Assembly (NCBI GenBank): GCA_007922305.1
Contig: ML677334.1
Coordinates: 19,645,234-19,709,233, forward strand
DNA from: Dermatemys mawii
Lineage: Eukaryota; Chordata; Testudines; Dermatemydidae
Length of the DNA: 64,000 nucleotides
Reading direction: 5' to 3'
Positions 46,160 through 58,647 of this stretch are shown one piece after another. A program made the position numbers and the translations under genes. The stretch's first letter is position 1. Every line of letters starts with the position of its first letter. The notes under the pieces are model-generated. The model searched no databases, was not told the DNA's origin, and worked only from the letters and a program-made list of their open reading frames with translations.

Positions 46160-47681
46160 TCATTCTTTGGAGTTAGTCTTGCACTTTAAGATCTGCTAGT
46201 TTATTGCTCCCTGTAAGCTGCTGAAATCAGTTTCTTCTACTCTTTCTGAAATGGCTTCTCTGCTCTCGTTGAGCATTAACTGATCCATAATTTTTCAGAA
46301 GTTTTCATGACCAGTAAGATAGCATTATAACTGCTTAGACACCATGGGATTTATGGAGATGTTATGTGGGAACAATACGTTTTTTAAAAGCTGTGTTTTC
46401 TACTAGAGGAAAAAGGGCCTGATACGAAGTCCATTGAAGCCAGCTGAAATGTTCCCACAGACTTTAAAGGGCTTTAGAATAGGTTCTAGAAGAACTAGGG
46501 AGGATTATGGAGATCCTATGTGGCTAGCAGGCTGGATAAAGATTAAACTTTGGCATTATTCTGACTGGGAGAGAAGTAGAATTGTATCTTGAGCCTGATG
46601 TTTTCCCCAAAGGTGGAGGACTGGATACTCAAATAACACATCTCAGCCAGCCAGCTCAGTAACTTTATTTAAAATACTTTAAGTATCATTAAAATGACTA
46701 CTTTTCCATTTTTTTAACTTGTAATAACTAATGTGGCTCTGCTCTGTATGTCCCCTACAGAATAAGATTAACTCATTTCCTATGAACTTTTTCCAGACTT
46801 TTTAGGCATGAGAATTAGTTGATGGTTGATTGCAACTCTTATTTATATGAGCAATTTATATTTTTTGCCTGATGTGACATTTGATATATTTTGCTTGGTG
46901 ATAACAGTGTAGAAATTAGAGGTGTGGTGGGAATTTCAAACTCTCCACAATTTTCTGGCCTTCTGCTCTTTTTCCAACAAGATCTGGTCTAAAGAATTTA
47001 ACAGAAAATTGCTTGCGTTGGGGTGGAGCAGTACATTCTAGCTGTTTTGTGTTGCCACCCAGTGCAAAAAAATCTGGATTGCATTGATTATTATGGCCTT
47101 TTGTACCTTATTTATGCCATCTATAATGTTATCATATGATGATAATAATAGTAAAGTGTATTCTGCAACATAATCTCTGTGTGTGTTGTAACAGTTTGCT
47201 AATTTGTCAAAATCACAGGGCTGACTCCTGAAGTCCTCTGTTTTCTCTCATGACCCCATTGAAGTTGGTGGAAACTTAGTGCTAGGTGGTGTTCTCTGAT
47301 AAAACTTGCTGAACAGAGTCCATGGGAGGAACATGGCATTAGATTTCCCCCATAGTGTTTCCTCAGGGAGGAGCAGAATTTCTATCTCAAAAATGCAGAG
47401 AAAGCAATGGGTCTGCCCATCAAGCCTTGAGAATCCTCTGAGATCTGTCAATGGCCAAGACTATCTACATGTGGCTCTTCTGTACTGCCTGACCCATCTT
47501 CTGCTGGATCTTTCTTAGCCAATAACTGCTGTTGAAAGGGAGGGGGCAAGGGGCATTGAAGAGGTGATTTAGCCTCCGATTTATGGAACGTATAATGGAA
47601 AGAGATGTTAGAATTGTTAGTATGTCGACAGACTTTTATAAAGATTTAATGGTTATGGGGGAAACTATACCTGTATTGGGG
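45374..47681. other. Unassigned sequence with a TA/GA microsatellite
   Basis: No repeat or exon was recognised. Frames at 45608-45876 overlap in two phases and are not supported. Confidence 0.5.
46123..46159 (+). repeat. Compound (TA)n(GA)n microsatellite
   Basis: TA units run over 46123-46138 and GA units over 46139-46159. Confidence 0.93.
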
Positions 47682-48090
47682 CAGAGGTTTTCAAACTGTG
47701 GGGCATGCCCCTTCCGGGGTGTGGGCATGGAAAAACATTTGAGGGGAGGGTAAGCGGCAATGCCAGGCAGCTTGTGCCAGCCCCACATGGTAGGGTCCAG
47801 GTCAACTCCCCCCTGAGTGGTGGGGAGGGAGTGCCATTTCTACCCCCACCCCACGACTCACCTCAGTGGACCACCCAGCCTGTGGGTCAGTGTCAATGTC
47901 CACTGCAGCTGCACCAATATCCACTTCCTCCAGCCTCCATGCCCAGCACTGACTCTACCCCCAGAGACTATCACAAGCACCTTCCCCCACCCTGAAAACC
48001 TGGTGGGGAAGGGGCAAGTATTGGCCCTGCCCTAGCAGTGAAGCCTGGCTGCAAGGTAGAAGCAGCCTGCTGCTGAGGAAGCCTTGGCTA
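47682..48090. mobile_element. hAT-type MITE, one end only
   Basis: The left terminus 'cagaggttttcaaactgtgg' is typical of a hAT MITE family I recognise, followed by 'ggcatgccccttccggggtg'. The GC-rich interior extends to about 48090. The matching right terminus and the 8-bp duplication are not found, so the copy is truncated and the right limit is a composition guess. Confidence 0.55.
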
Positions 48091-50889
48091 TGTCACTGGT
48101 AAGTATCTGTGTATTTGAAATTTACAGGTGCAGGTAATTTCATTAAAGTCATGTTAAAGTCTCTGTTAGGTTTATGAGTAGGCTATCAAGCCTACTTTTG
48201 CAAAAATAGCCTACTATTTTTATCTTTTTAGGGGGAATGCAATTAAAAATGGTAATTCAAAGGAAGGTGCTCAGCTCAGAAAGTTTTTAAAAAGACTATA
48301 TTAGGGTGAGCACCAGTGTTGCTTATTAATCCAGGGCAGGGCAGGGATGCGCATTTGAAACAATATTTTTTTCTGGCCTGATTTTTCTTTGGAGGTGGCT
48401 AAAGCTTTGCTTCCAAAGCGAAAAAATTGTGTGGGCTCAGGAGGCAGCTAATTTCAAAGAAGAAATGAAGATGATGTTGTCCTTAAAGAAAATCTTTCCC
48501 ACATGTCCAAAAAATGGAAAGAGGAGGTATTAATGTGACAGTCACTTACATAAATTGTGAGAAGAAATGAGTGAAATAATAAGCAGCCCATATTCATTAA
48601 CCATTATAAAAACCAGACATACTCATTCCTAATTTCAGCTTTCCATTCTCTGTAATTGTTGTGGGACATTAAAATCTTGGGCTGTGACACTGTGATCAGT
48701 TGACCTGGCAATATGCCCAGAGAATATGCCTCTTTGTCCTTGGATGAATACCAAGGAGCCAAATTCTGCATTTTGATCCACAAGCTGCAAAAACAGGGGG
48801 TGTCTGATAATGAATGCCACTCTCATCCAGTAAGATTGTGTTCCTAGGGCCCAACTTGTCTGACCCAGGACTGAATAATATTGATGTGGAAAGGTCTGAT
48901 GGGCCTGCTCTTCCAAATAAGAGCTGGATAGCCAAACAAGCAGCAGTTCATTCTAAGAATATAAGGTGGTGACACAAAGACAAATGGCCTGATGAAAGAG
49001 CCCTGAGACAGATTGTGAAATTACCTAATTGTGGATAAATAGAAGTAGAGGTCATCAGCAACCCAGCTTTTACTAAATTTAGGATGACTGGCCAAGGAAA
49101 GGAAAAGAGCACTCAAGAAAATATAAAATACTGGCCAAGAGGTAAGGAGATGGAAAATATCAAGTATCATCAAGAGATCTTGCGTTTTACAGCATAAGGT
49201 TTAAGGTTGATTTGTTACCTTCCCCCTGATTTGCAACACAATACTCAAACATAATCTTTATATATGCTACCAAAATTTAAGGATTTAAGAGACTGGACCG
49301 AAACGTTTTTGATAATCCAAATAAGATCCATTCACATGTGCATATACTCTGAGAAAATCAGGTGAGATAAAATCAAGAAAATCAGGTATAATTTGAGTAA
49401 ACCAATCAATTACTAACTGCTAGAGAAAATATTTGGGATGCTGGGAGATTCACAGTGCTTCTCTTAGAACTATAGGAATATCCTTGATCAAAGTGAAGAA
49501 AAACTGAGATTTAAAATAAGGTTGGTCTGAACCAACCACCTCTCCTGCCCATCAAACACCCCAAAGAATGTTTTTTGGGGAGATATGGAGGACTCAGAAC
49601 AGATCCATATTTTGTAGTTTACTGCATCTTTCTTTCCTTTGAACTGAATCGAAAAATCAGATTTGAACACCTTCATATTTAGGGGGAGTCAAAATCTATA
49701 TCTGAATTTTGCTCATCTGGTCCATCATTAATCATGACCATATTGGCTAAACAGAGGTGCATCAAGAACCAAGACACTTTGAGACCCAAAAAGAAGAAGT
49801 TTTAAAAAACCTCAGTATTGAGAATAAAAAACACCAAAGCCTCCCTGAGCTGTGAACTTTTTGCATCTTCTCATTTCTCTCTTAACAAGGAAATAATATG
49901 CTTGGAAGGCAGGATAGTGCTATAATCCCACCTACTGTGTATCTGTGTTTCTCTATATCCAGAAACAGGGGAAACTTTTTACAAGTTGTGGTCATTGTCT
50001 CATGCTGAGAAAAAAACATGCAGGTAGACTCCTGAACCTGCACAGTTGTCTGCACAAAACCAAGGCCTGTGATTATTTTCAAATGGATAGAAGTAGAGAA
50101 AATGGAAAGACTAAAGGCTTTCTGGTCACAATATGGCATTGGAATTCTTAACTTTAGCAGCGGGTGTTATGTGCACCAGTTCAAAGAATGGGGGGGTGGG
50201 GAGTGCTGGAAAATAGAAGGCGGGAAGAGAAATCAAATTAAAGAACAGCATGAAACTGAGAATTAAACTGCCAATCAAATTTAAGTTGCATTTAGCCACT
50301 AGCTTATTGCTGAAATATTAAACTGCAATTTAAATAGCAACATACATATATTCCACAGTCTGCTTTTCACCAAACTGCCCTATTTTTTAAAAAAAACCAA
50401 TGAGACAGTGGTGACTGATTACTGCAATAAATTATAATGGGCTAAAAAACTGCACTGGATTCTGAATGCTGTAAAATTTATAGTAACTCTGCGGTTTCAA
50501 TTCCAGTAATTAATTCTCATTATACTACAGAATAACTATTCTTTGTTCAGAGCCTGAAAGCAGAAATTAAAAAGTATGGCTTGTAGATATAAAAAATGTT
50601 TTACATCTAATAAGGGCATATGCTATGAAACCATTTAATCCAAAAAATTCAACTAAGTCCTTATTTCAGGCTATAAAATGAGGCACAATAAACCAAGCAA
50701 GGTGCCCATATGTTGCACCAAAAGAAATAAAATACTGTCCCGTTTGTTTCAAACCTGTTGCTAACCACTTTCCAATCTATATCATTAGAATAATCACAGG
50801 CCCTTCCTTTTGCCAGCTAAGTCAAATACACTGTGTAAATTTTGTGAGCACATTAGACCCATGAGCACCTGCATTGCTCAGAGATCCAG
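48091..50889. other. Unassigned non-coding sequence
   Basis: Nothing recognisable. Short frames at 48635-48935 (minus) and 49945-50151 have no features. Confidence 0.5.
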
Positions 50890-51915
50890 TATGAAACTGG
50901 AGAAAAGTCTGAGAGTCTTTGGGTTAAGTTTAGAGGTGAGAGTAACAAGGGTGATGTCATTATGGGCATCTGCTGTAGACCACCAGACCAGGAGGATGAG
51001 GTAGATGAGGCTTTCTTTGAACAACAGAAATTTCCAGATCACAGGCCTTGGTTCTCCTGGGGGACTTCAATCACCGTGACATCTGCTGGGAGAGCAACAC
51101 AGCAGTGCACAGACAATCCAGGAAGTATTTGGAGAGTGTTGGGGACAACTTCGTGGTGCAAGTGCTGAAGGAACCAACTAGAAGCTCCAACCTGCTTCTC
51201 ACAAAGAGGGACGAATTGGTAGGGGAAGTAGAAGTGGGTGGCAACCTGGGCAGCAGTGATCATGAGATGGTCAAGTTCGGGATCCTGACTAAAGGAAGAA
51301 ATCAGATTAGCAGAATATGGAGCCTGGACTTCAGAAAAGCAGATGTTGACTCCCTTAATGAACCGATGGCAGGATCCCCTGGGAGCTAATATGAGGGGAA
51401 AGAATCCAGGAAAGCTAGCTATATTTTAAAGAAGCCTTATTGAGGGCAGAGGAACAAACCAGCCTGATGTGCAGAAAGAATAGCAAATATGTCAGGGGAT
51501 CAGCTTAGCTTAACAGAGAAATCTTCGGTGAGCTTAAACACAAAAAGGAAGATTATAAGAAGTTGAAACATGGACAGATGATAGTGAGGAGAATAAAAAT
51601 AGTGCTTGAGTATGCCAGGGTGTTATGCGGAAGGCCAAAGCACAATTGGAGTTGTAGCTAGCAAGGGATGTGAAGGGTTTTTACAGTTATGTTAGCAACA
51701 AGGTGGTGGTCAGGGAAATGTGGGACTCTTACTGAATGGGGAAGGCAACCTAGTGACAGATGTGGAAAAAACTGAAGCACTCAATGCGTTTTTTGCGTCG
51801 GTCTTCACAGCAAAGCCCTGGCTGGGAAGATTTAGTTTGGGTTGGTCCTGTTTTGAGCTAGGGGTTGGACTATATAACCTCCTGAGGTCTCTTCCAACTC
51901 TAATCTTCTATGATT
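50890..51915 (+). mobile_element. CR1 LINE with the reverse transcriptase deleted
   Basis: It starts within the ORF2 endonuclease domain. GICCRPPDQEDEVDEAFFEQ (about 50964) is followed, after a frameshift, by LLGDFNHRDICWE and, near 51255, SSDHEMVKF; the GDFN and SDH motifs belong to the APE-type endonuclease. A later linker segment reads GNLVTDVEKTEALNAFFASVFTAK (to about 51813). The sequence then jumps directly to the CR1 3' end 'ctgggaagatttagtttggg', 'ggttggactatataacctcc' and 'ttccaactctaatcttctat'. The whole reverse transcriptase domain is missing. Frameshifts and stops confirm a pseudogene copy. Confidence 0.92.
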
Positions 51916-53789
51916 TATTTCTGAGAACTCACTGTTGCAACATATTCATTTGACTCGCCTTACATTGCAATGATAATATACCATCCAGTCCAAGCTTCTG
52001 CACCTGGGTTGTGCTCCACTGCACTTCCTCACATGAGTAGTCCCATTGACTTGAATAGGACTTTGATGTTCAAGTGGATCCTTACTTCAAGTGGCTGCCA
52101 TGTCATCTGTGCTCAAATACTTTGGTGATGGGCAGCAACCCTATGTTCATATAGGTGGAACCTTACTGATACTGACGTGGCTGTAATTATCTCCATGATT
52201 CTGTGACTTTTAAATTGGATTATTGGGCAGGGCACTGTGAGAGCACTTGGAAATTGAAGTTAGCAAAGAATGTGGCTTAGTGCTTCCTAAACAGTACACC
52301 ATACTGGGAGCCTGTTACACCTATGTTCTGTGCTCTTCGTTGACTGCCAGTGGTTTCTGGATGAAGTTCAGATGGTTGGGAACCTAGTTATCTGAAAAAT
52401 TAGTTCTAACATCTGGCAACACTGCTGCAATTGAGAGCAGCAGAAGACTTTAGCTGGAGCTCCCTCCTTAAATGGGAGGGAGCTGATCAGCCAGACCCTG
52501 GATTGTTGACCTTTAGGGTCTGCTGAAAATGCATTGTTTTCCAGGAATCCGGGGAGGTAATGTGTTTCTGAGCTGGGATATATGAGAAAGGGGCAATTAT
52601 ACAATTATTCGTAGGGTTGTGATACTATTGAAATGCCATTTTAATAGTGTAAGAGGTTGACTTTATCTTAGTGTCACTACAATTTATGTGATGTGTCTAG
52701 CATTCTAAAGGTTTAGTTCACATTTAAAGAAAATAAATAAAGCAGAATAGGATATGGCTTGTTCTTTCTCAGCTGTGGTAACTGGAGGACTAATGGGTAA
52801 AAACTTATCAATCAGTGAACTATGCTGGTTTGAGATAGAAAAAACTTAGAAATACTAGCTAGTGTATGCACATTCATTGGGTCTCTGCTGAGATCCAAGG
52901 ATTGGTGATCCAATCTAGTGAATCTAGTTGCTAGATCTAAACCTAAATCAGAGCATTGCAGAGCACAGTCCTCTTACTTAGTCTGTCCACTGGGGTGTGC
53001 CTCATCCCAATTAAGAGAAGAGGCCGGGGTTAAGAAAAACACCCATAATGTTCAATGAAATACTGGGAAGATCTGGGGATAAGTTTTTATATACAGATCC
53101 ATATCAAATGCACAGACCCAAAGACACTAAAACTATATCATACCTCTACCATTTTTCCTTACTCTCCTGGACAAGGAAAGTAAGTGGTAGTAACAATGGC
53201 TACTTCCTCCCCATTTAAAGTCGGAATTCTCACTCATCCGACTCCTATTTAAATAAAAAAGGGCAAGCAAAAGTATTCCTGTGATAACCAGATTTACAGA
53301 GAGAGTGCCCTGCTATGAATATGATGGTTGAGCTCTTTCTGCTTTGGACTAACAAACTCTATGGAAACTGTTAAAATAGCTAAAGAATGTTTTAATTTCC
53401 ACAATGGACACAGTCGTGGTTCTTGCAATGTTCAGCATCTTAGTTTAATTATTTTAAAATGCTTCACTAGAAGAAAAACATACAAACAACTACAGAACTC
53501 TAATAAAGGGCTCAGTGCTGTAAGAATCAGCATGATCGTATAAGGATGTCTTGTTTGAAGGTTTGTGAATGAGTCCTATAGTTAATATTAGTTCTATAAA
53601 CAACACGCTAATTAAATTATTCATTGTTATTTCCAATGCCTATTATGAATACTCTGGGAGTTAGCTTTAAAACTTTCCCTAGCTAAGGAATGGCTACGCT
53701 TGTAATGATAGCCAGCTAAGACAATCATAACTACCCAGTTCCCATAGACTCAGGAGGACCCATGCAGAAAAATGAAACAATGGTTCAGG
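51916..53789. other. Unassigned non-coding sequence
   Basis: A palindromic core ('agtcccattgacttgaatag') occurs at about 52038-52057. Nothing else can be assigned. Confidence 0.5.
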
Positions 53790-54026
53790 CAAAGGCAGAT
53801 TAGGGGTTTGTGGGGCCCTGGGACAGAGAAAGTGGGGACCCCCCCACTTCTTTTGCCTGCAGCCTCCCTCCCCACCCAGTGCTCCTGCTAGGGAGTGGGG
53901 TCGGTGCACCGGGGCTTCCCCTGCTTGAGTGCTGGGCAGGCAGAGCAGGTCGGAATGCAGGGGCGCCCCTATTGGCCAGGGCCCCTGAGCACAGACCCCA
54001 TTGGCCCTGTGGCTAATCCGTCACTG
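53790..54026. mobile_element. hAT-type MITE, 8-bp duplication with one mismatch
   Basis: The 237-bp GC-rich element has the left end 'caaaggcagattag' and the right end 'ctaatccgtcactg', an imperfect inverted terminus of the type CAGTGACGGATTAG. The flanks 'ggttcagg' (53782-53789) and 'ggctcagg' (54027-54034) agree at 7 of 8 positions. The interior carries C/G homopolymers and no transposase. Confidence 0.87.
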
Positions 54027-55604
54027 GGCTCAGGTTGGAATTTGGGCTCTGAAGCCCATCCCACTCTGTAGGCTTCACATCCCAAGCTCCAGCTCTATCC
54101 GCAACATTTACACAGCTATTTTTAACATCACTGTGCAATCCCCATGAGCCAAGCCTGTTGACCTGGCCTCTGAGACTTGCTGTCATTCTGCACTGAAGTA
54201 CCCTTACAGAGAAACCATGACATCACAGCTCCATGGAAGTCAAGCACAAAACTCCCATTGATTTCAACGAGGCCAGGATCTCACTCCAAGAATATGGCAT
54301 GATATTTCCCCTCACTCACAGCAAGTGGGTTTTCACTTATTTATGGATATTTTAAAAGGCACATTAGGCATCCTATAGAAAGATCAAAATCAAAAGTGTT
54401 CAGAGCTGCTTAATAGTTGAATTACCCAAATCATCCAACTAATGAGGAGTTGGATGGGAGTAGTTACGCAGCTTATAGTTTTATGCATAGATTATCTAAT
54501 GGGACTTAAAAGTTAAGCAGGTGCTCAAATGTTTTCCTAAGTCAGGGCCTCAGTGCCTCCCAAATTGTTACAAACCAAGGTATAAGCCTACCAGCTTTGG
54601 GCAAACACTTAGTATGGAAAATAAATGCAGATGCTTCCACTCCCAGGTTGACAGTTTTAAGAGGATTTTAAAAAGAGAGTTCAGTGGTGGCTGTCAGGTT
54701 TTGTTTTCTCATCCAGTCCCTTAAGAAGGGAAACCAGCACATGGAAGGAAGAGATATGGCTATGAAAAAACTGGGATGGTTGAGATACACAGTAAATGCA
54801 GACTAGCAGTAATATTCTCCCATAATAATTTTCAACCATTTTCCCCATTGCAGTATCTTTAGAGAGTTAGAGTAGTAAGTACTTCACCTTTAGAAAGCAG
54901 TGTGGGTCCCTATACTGTAACCAAATATTACTCTCACTTGAGGGACCTAGCAACATCACTTTATGTGATTTAGATTTTTAAAAAGTTTTTCCCCAAAATA
55001 TAAAACTTATGTTCCTTACATTTGGCAGCCTCCATCAACTGCTATCCTGACTGGATGGCAGAAGCGGGAATAACAGCCAGGTGACTATTGTCAAAGGGTG
55101 ACTAATCGTCAGGTACGATGACTGGACAATGAGGAGCATGAGGATTGGTCAAATGATACCAAAAAAGTAATAGACAGACGGTATAGGAAGCAGAAGCCCA
55201 GAACCCAACAGCTACTTTATTTCAACTAAGATCTTTATTAAGCTGGGCTTGTATTGGAGACATAGGGAGAACAACCCACTCGCTCCTATTAAGATAATAC
55301 ATGGTAGAAGAGAAGGCGTGAAGAGAAGAATTCCCCATATTAAATATTTAGTATTGGAACCCAGTTTATATCAAATGAGTTGCAAAGGTGAAGAGATTTC
55401 CCATATAGTGTGTCTATATGCAAGGAGGTGTGTGTTTTCATTTATTTAATTTCTTTAAAGTTCTAGTAATGCTGATTTTTAAAAAATGCACTCTGTCCTC
55501 ATGTTTTAAAAGGCGTTTTGGGAGGGGAAAAGGCAGTCAACATCATTGCAAATAAACACACAGTTAAGCTGTCTGTTAGATGAAACCCAAATAAGCTTTC
55601 AGAT
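54027..55604. other. Unassigned non-coding sequence
   Basis: A palindromic core ('actcccattgatttcaacga') lies at about 54251. No gene-like feature was seen. Confidence 0.5.
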
Positions 55605-55917
55605 CAGGAGTAGGCAACCTATGCCATGCGTGCCGAAGGCGGCACGCGAGCCGATTTTCAGTGGTACTCACACTGCCCGGGTCCTGGCCACTGATCTGGG
55701 GAGCTCTGCATTTTAATTTAATTTAAATTTAATTTTAAATGGAGCTTCTTAAACATTTTATTTACTTTAAATACAACAATAATTTAGTTCTATATTACAA
55801 ACTTATAGAAAGAGACCTTCTAAACACGTTAAAATGTATCACTGGCACGCGAAACCTTAAATTAGAGTGAATAAATGAAGACTTGGCACACCACTTCTGA
55901 AAGGTTGCCGACCCCTG
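55605..55917. mobile_element. hAT-type MITE, 8-bp duplication with one mismatch
   Basis: The 313-bp element has the left end 'caggagtaggcaacct' and the right end 'aaggttgccgacccctg', which is the CAGGGGTCGGCAACCT inverted terminus. The flanks are 'tttcagat' (55597-55604) and 'tttcagac' (55918-55925), matching at 7 of 8. Inside are 'tgccgaaggcggcacgcgag' near the left and 'gaataaatgaagacttggca' near the right. The family is frequent in turtles as I remember it. No coding capacity. Confidence 0.93.
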
Positions 55918-57411
55918 TTTCAGACAAACACGGCTTTAATTTGAAACACTGAAAAGGCTAATTTTTTGCCCAGGTTATTTAGGTCTGAGAGACACTAAAC
56001 TTAAGATTCGTCTGTGAATTGTTCTGGAAACCAGACTGCCCACCTCCAATAAATACACATTTTCATTCTTATTTTCTAGTATGTTTAAAATCTTAGGGCC
56101 CAGCTCTTTTAATTAGGCATGGGCCACACGGGATCGGCCCATGTAGGTATCTGTAAATGCAGATATGTTTAGAGACCAGCCTGTAAATTAAGTAGTCACT
56201 ATGGGTGGGTGTGAACTAAGGTGGGGTTCACATTCAGATTCTGAATACTAATTTATCTTTCAGGCTATAAACTCTTTGCGGACAGGGATTGATATTTGCT
56301 ATATGTTTGTATAGTGCCTATCACAGTGGGGCTTTGCCATGTTTGAGACCTCTAGATCCTACTGCATTAGAAATGTTTCAGAATGAACAATTATGGAGAA
56401 CATATGTCCTGGGGACATGTTCCTAGAACATAATGAATTACCCCATTTGTGCTGCGTCAACTCCCATTGATTTGAATGGGTCCAGGATTTTACCCTTACT
56501 TTTTAAATGTACATGAAAGCTGGGATTCTCCTTTACAAGAGATTTCTCCTCAAAGGATACTTCTATTAACGTGGGGTTGTGATATTTTTCACACTCATCT
56601 GTGTTGATATCTTAAAAATCAACTTCTGAGGAATCAAGCCTTTTGCAAAACACACAGAATTCTTTATTGATCATGTCCTTGGAATTAGTAGCTATCTAAT
56701 CTTTGTTCTCTTGTACTATAATGGATATTATTCCTGCTCTCCATTTTTTAATGTATATGTTAAAAGCTTGCCACCCTTTTATGCTGACTTATTTCATCCA
56801 AAAGAGAATATACTCTCCCTTCTTATTTCTTATGTAATTAAATTCAAATTTACTTTTGATTAATTCCTGCTCAGTGGTTCTTCATTTTAGCATTTCTCTT
56901 GCAAAATAGTTCCTGGGTTCTTCCAAATGGTATTTCCAGTTTTTACTTATGGATACACTGAAGGCAAGGAGGATATCAAAGCCAATGAGACCGTTGTACA
57001 GCAACCAACATAATGGGGCCCCAATCCTGACAGAATTTTTAGGTCAATATCATGAACTAGATATTAAATAATATTCTGTGTGATTCAGTACAACAGTAGC
57101 ATAATATCACAATAATGGTCAGTGGAGTCATAAGACCACAATAGCTAAAATAAAAATAGTGTATCTATATTGCTAATAAACCAGTCATATAAAGGCTACA
57201 AGACCTGATGTTTGAGCAGCTTGGGAAATGAATGTGGTAACACTACAGGTAGGATATACATTACCTTTTGACTTCTGACATACCCAGAAAATAACATGTG
57301 GACATAGGTTTGGGGGTGGGAGGTTGTTTTTTTGTTTGTTGTGTTTTAAGGAAAGCCCCAAGATACAGCTATTTTAGAATGAGAATTAAATCCAGAATCA
57401 AGCTACCACTT
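55918..57411. other. Unassigned AT-rich sequence
   Basis: A palindromic core ('ctcccattgatttgaatggg') lies at 56461-56480. No gene-like feature was seen. Confidence 0.5.
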
Positions 57412-57616
57412 ACTGCAGTGTCTTCGCTGTACTAAGTCGACTGTTGCCACTCCCCCATCGACTCCACCTGTGCCTCTCATGGCAGTGGAGTACAGGAGTC
57501 GACAGGAGAGCACTCGGGGGTCGATTTATTGCGTCTAGATTAGACGCGATAAATTGATCCTTACTGGATCGATCACTGACCACCGATCTGGTGGGTAGTA
57601 GAAACATACCCCCTGG
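57412..57616 (-). mobile_element. Harbinger-like MITE, second copy, opposite orientation
   Basis: This is a reverse-oriented relative of 28504-28777. The right end 'ccgatctggtgggtagtaga' and 'aacatacccc' corresponds to the left end of the first copy. The central hairpin 'gggtcgatttattgcgtcta' (57518-57537) against 'tagacgcgataaattgatcc' (57541-57560) is retained. The terminus near 57412 is decayed and no TAA duplication is convincing. It is shorter than the first copy, consistent with internal loss. Confidence 0.72.
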
Positions 57617-58379
57617 AGGGAACTCTGAAGTCAATTACTGTATTCTTGGTGGCATTACTGGTTAATTCCTCACTATAGTGCATGTATGATTTATAGTTGT
57701 GTAATAAACCGATGAGCTTATCTGATGTCAAAATATACCTGACTAATCAGGTTCTAGTCACTCAAGAGTAACACTGCTGTGAGTGAGATAACATTCATTA
57801 TGTGGCCTTAGGCAATTCTCTTGGGTACAAATTTTCAAAGGTGCCTCTAATTTTGGTGCCTAATTTTGAGACACCTACAGCTTCTTTCTCCATGACTTTG
57901 CAGTTTGTGCGGTTACCTCCACTTGCACAAAATGAATGGAAATACACTGTGAAATGCTATCCATCAGTCTTCTCCATTCCTAGGCACAGCAGCATTCTAC
58001 AGCCGGTTTGCACTCCCTGTGCACAAATGTAAAATGAGTGTACAAGAAACAAAGTGCCAGGGCTCTGATTTTTAGAAATATTCAGTGTTCAGAATTCCTG
58101 TTGATGTCAATGGTGGTAGAATCAGACCCTAAATGAGAAACACATTCATGTTGATGTTCAGAGGAGCCCTTTGAAAATCTCAGTCTTAGTCTCCATAAGA
58201 GACAATGCCATGTGATTCTTGTAACACTTTGCCTCCTGAACTAACAACTCTCCACACGAAGCTGCCTTACGTGCACTGCCCATGCAGGCAGAGTCCCGCC
58301 TACATTTTAAAGGTGAAGAAAACAGAATCACAACCGTGGTGTATTGAGGATTGTGTTGGAATTGCAAGCTATCACTTAA
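57617..58379. other. Unassigned non-coding sequence
   Basis: Nothing assigned apart from a palindromic core scrap ('ttgatgtcaatggtgg') at about 58101. Confidence 0.5.
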
Positions 58380-58642
58380 AGAACTCGTCTATACAGTGTG
58401 GCAATGTGCATTAGAAGAGGGTGATTTCTAAAGAGCACCAACATGTGCACTAACTGACATATGTAGACCCTATTGGCACAAACCAAAAGTTCCCTAACAT
58501 GCTCTAATGCAGCGCACAACACTATGTTAATACAAACTAGGGAACTTTTAGTTCACACCAGCAGGGTCTACCCTGGTTAGGTGGTACACACTAGAAATCT
58601 CACCCCTTTAGTGTGCATTGCTACACTGTGTAGACAAGCCCA
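58380..58642. mobile_element. Foldback MITE with arms of about 130 bp
   Basis: The left arm begins 'gaactcgtctatacagtgtg' and the right arm ends 'cacactgtgtagacaagccc' in imperfect inversion. The pairing continues through 'gtagaccctattggcac' against 'cagggtctaccctgg' and through 'aaaagttccctaacatg' against 'actagggaacttttagtt' to a short centre near 58510. It may be a member of the 'cttgtctacac' MITE group. No clear duplication survives because another element inserted at its right edge. Confidence 0.8.
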
Positions 58643-58647
58643 AAGTG

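Noticed and set aside
51048..51389. ORF resembling an endonuclease as a host gene
   Set aside because: It matches CR1 ORF2, is frameshifted, and is followed by the CR1 3' tail.
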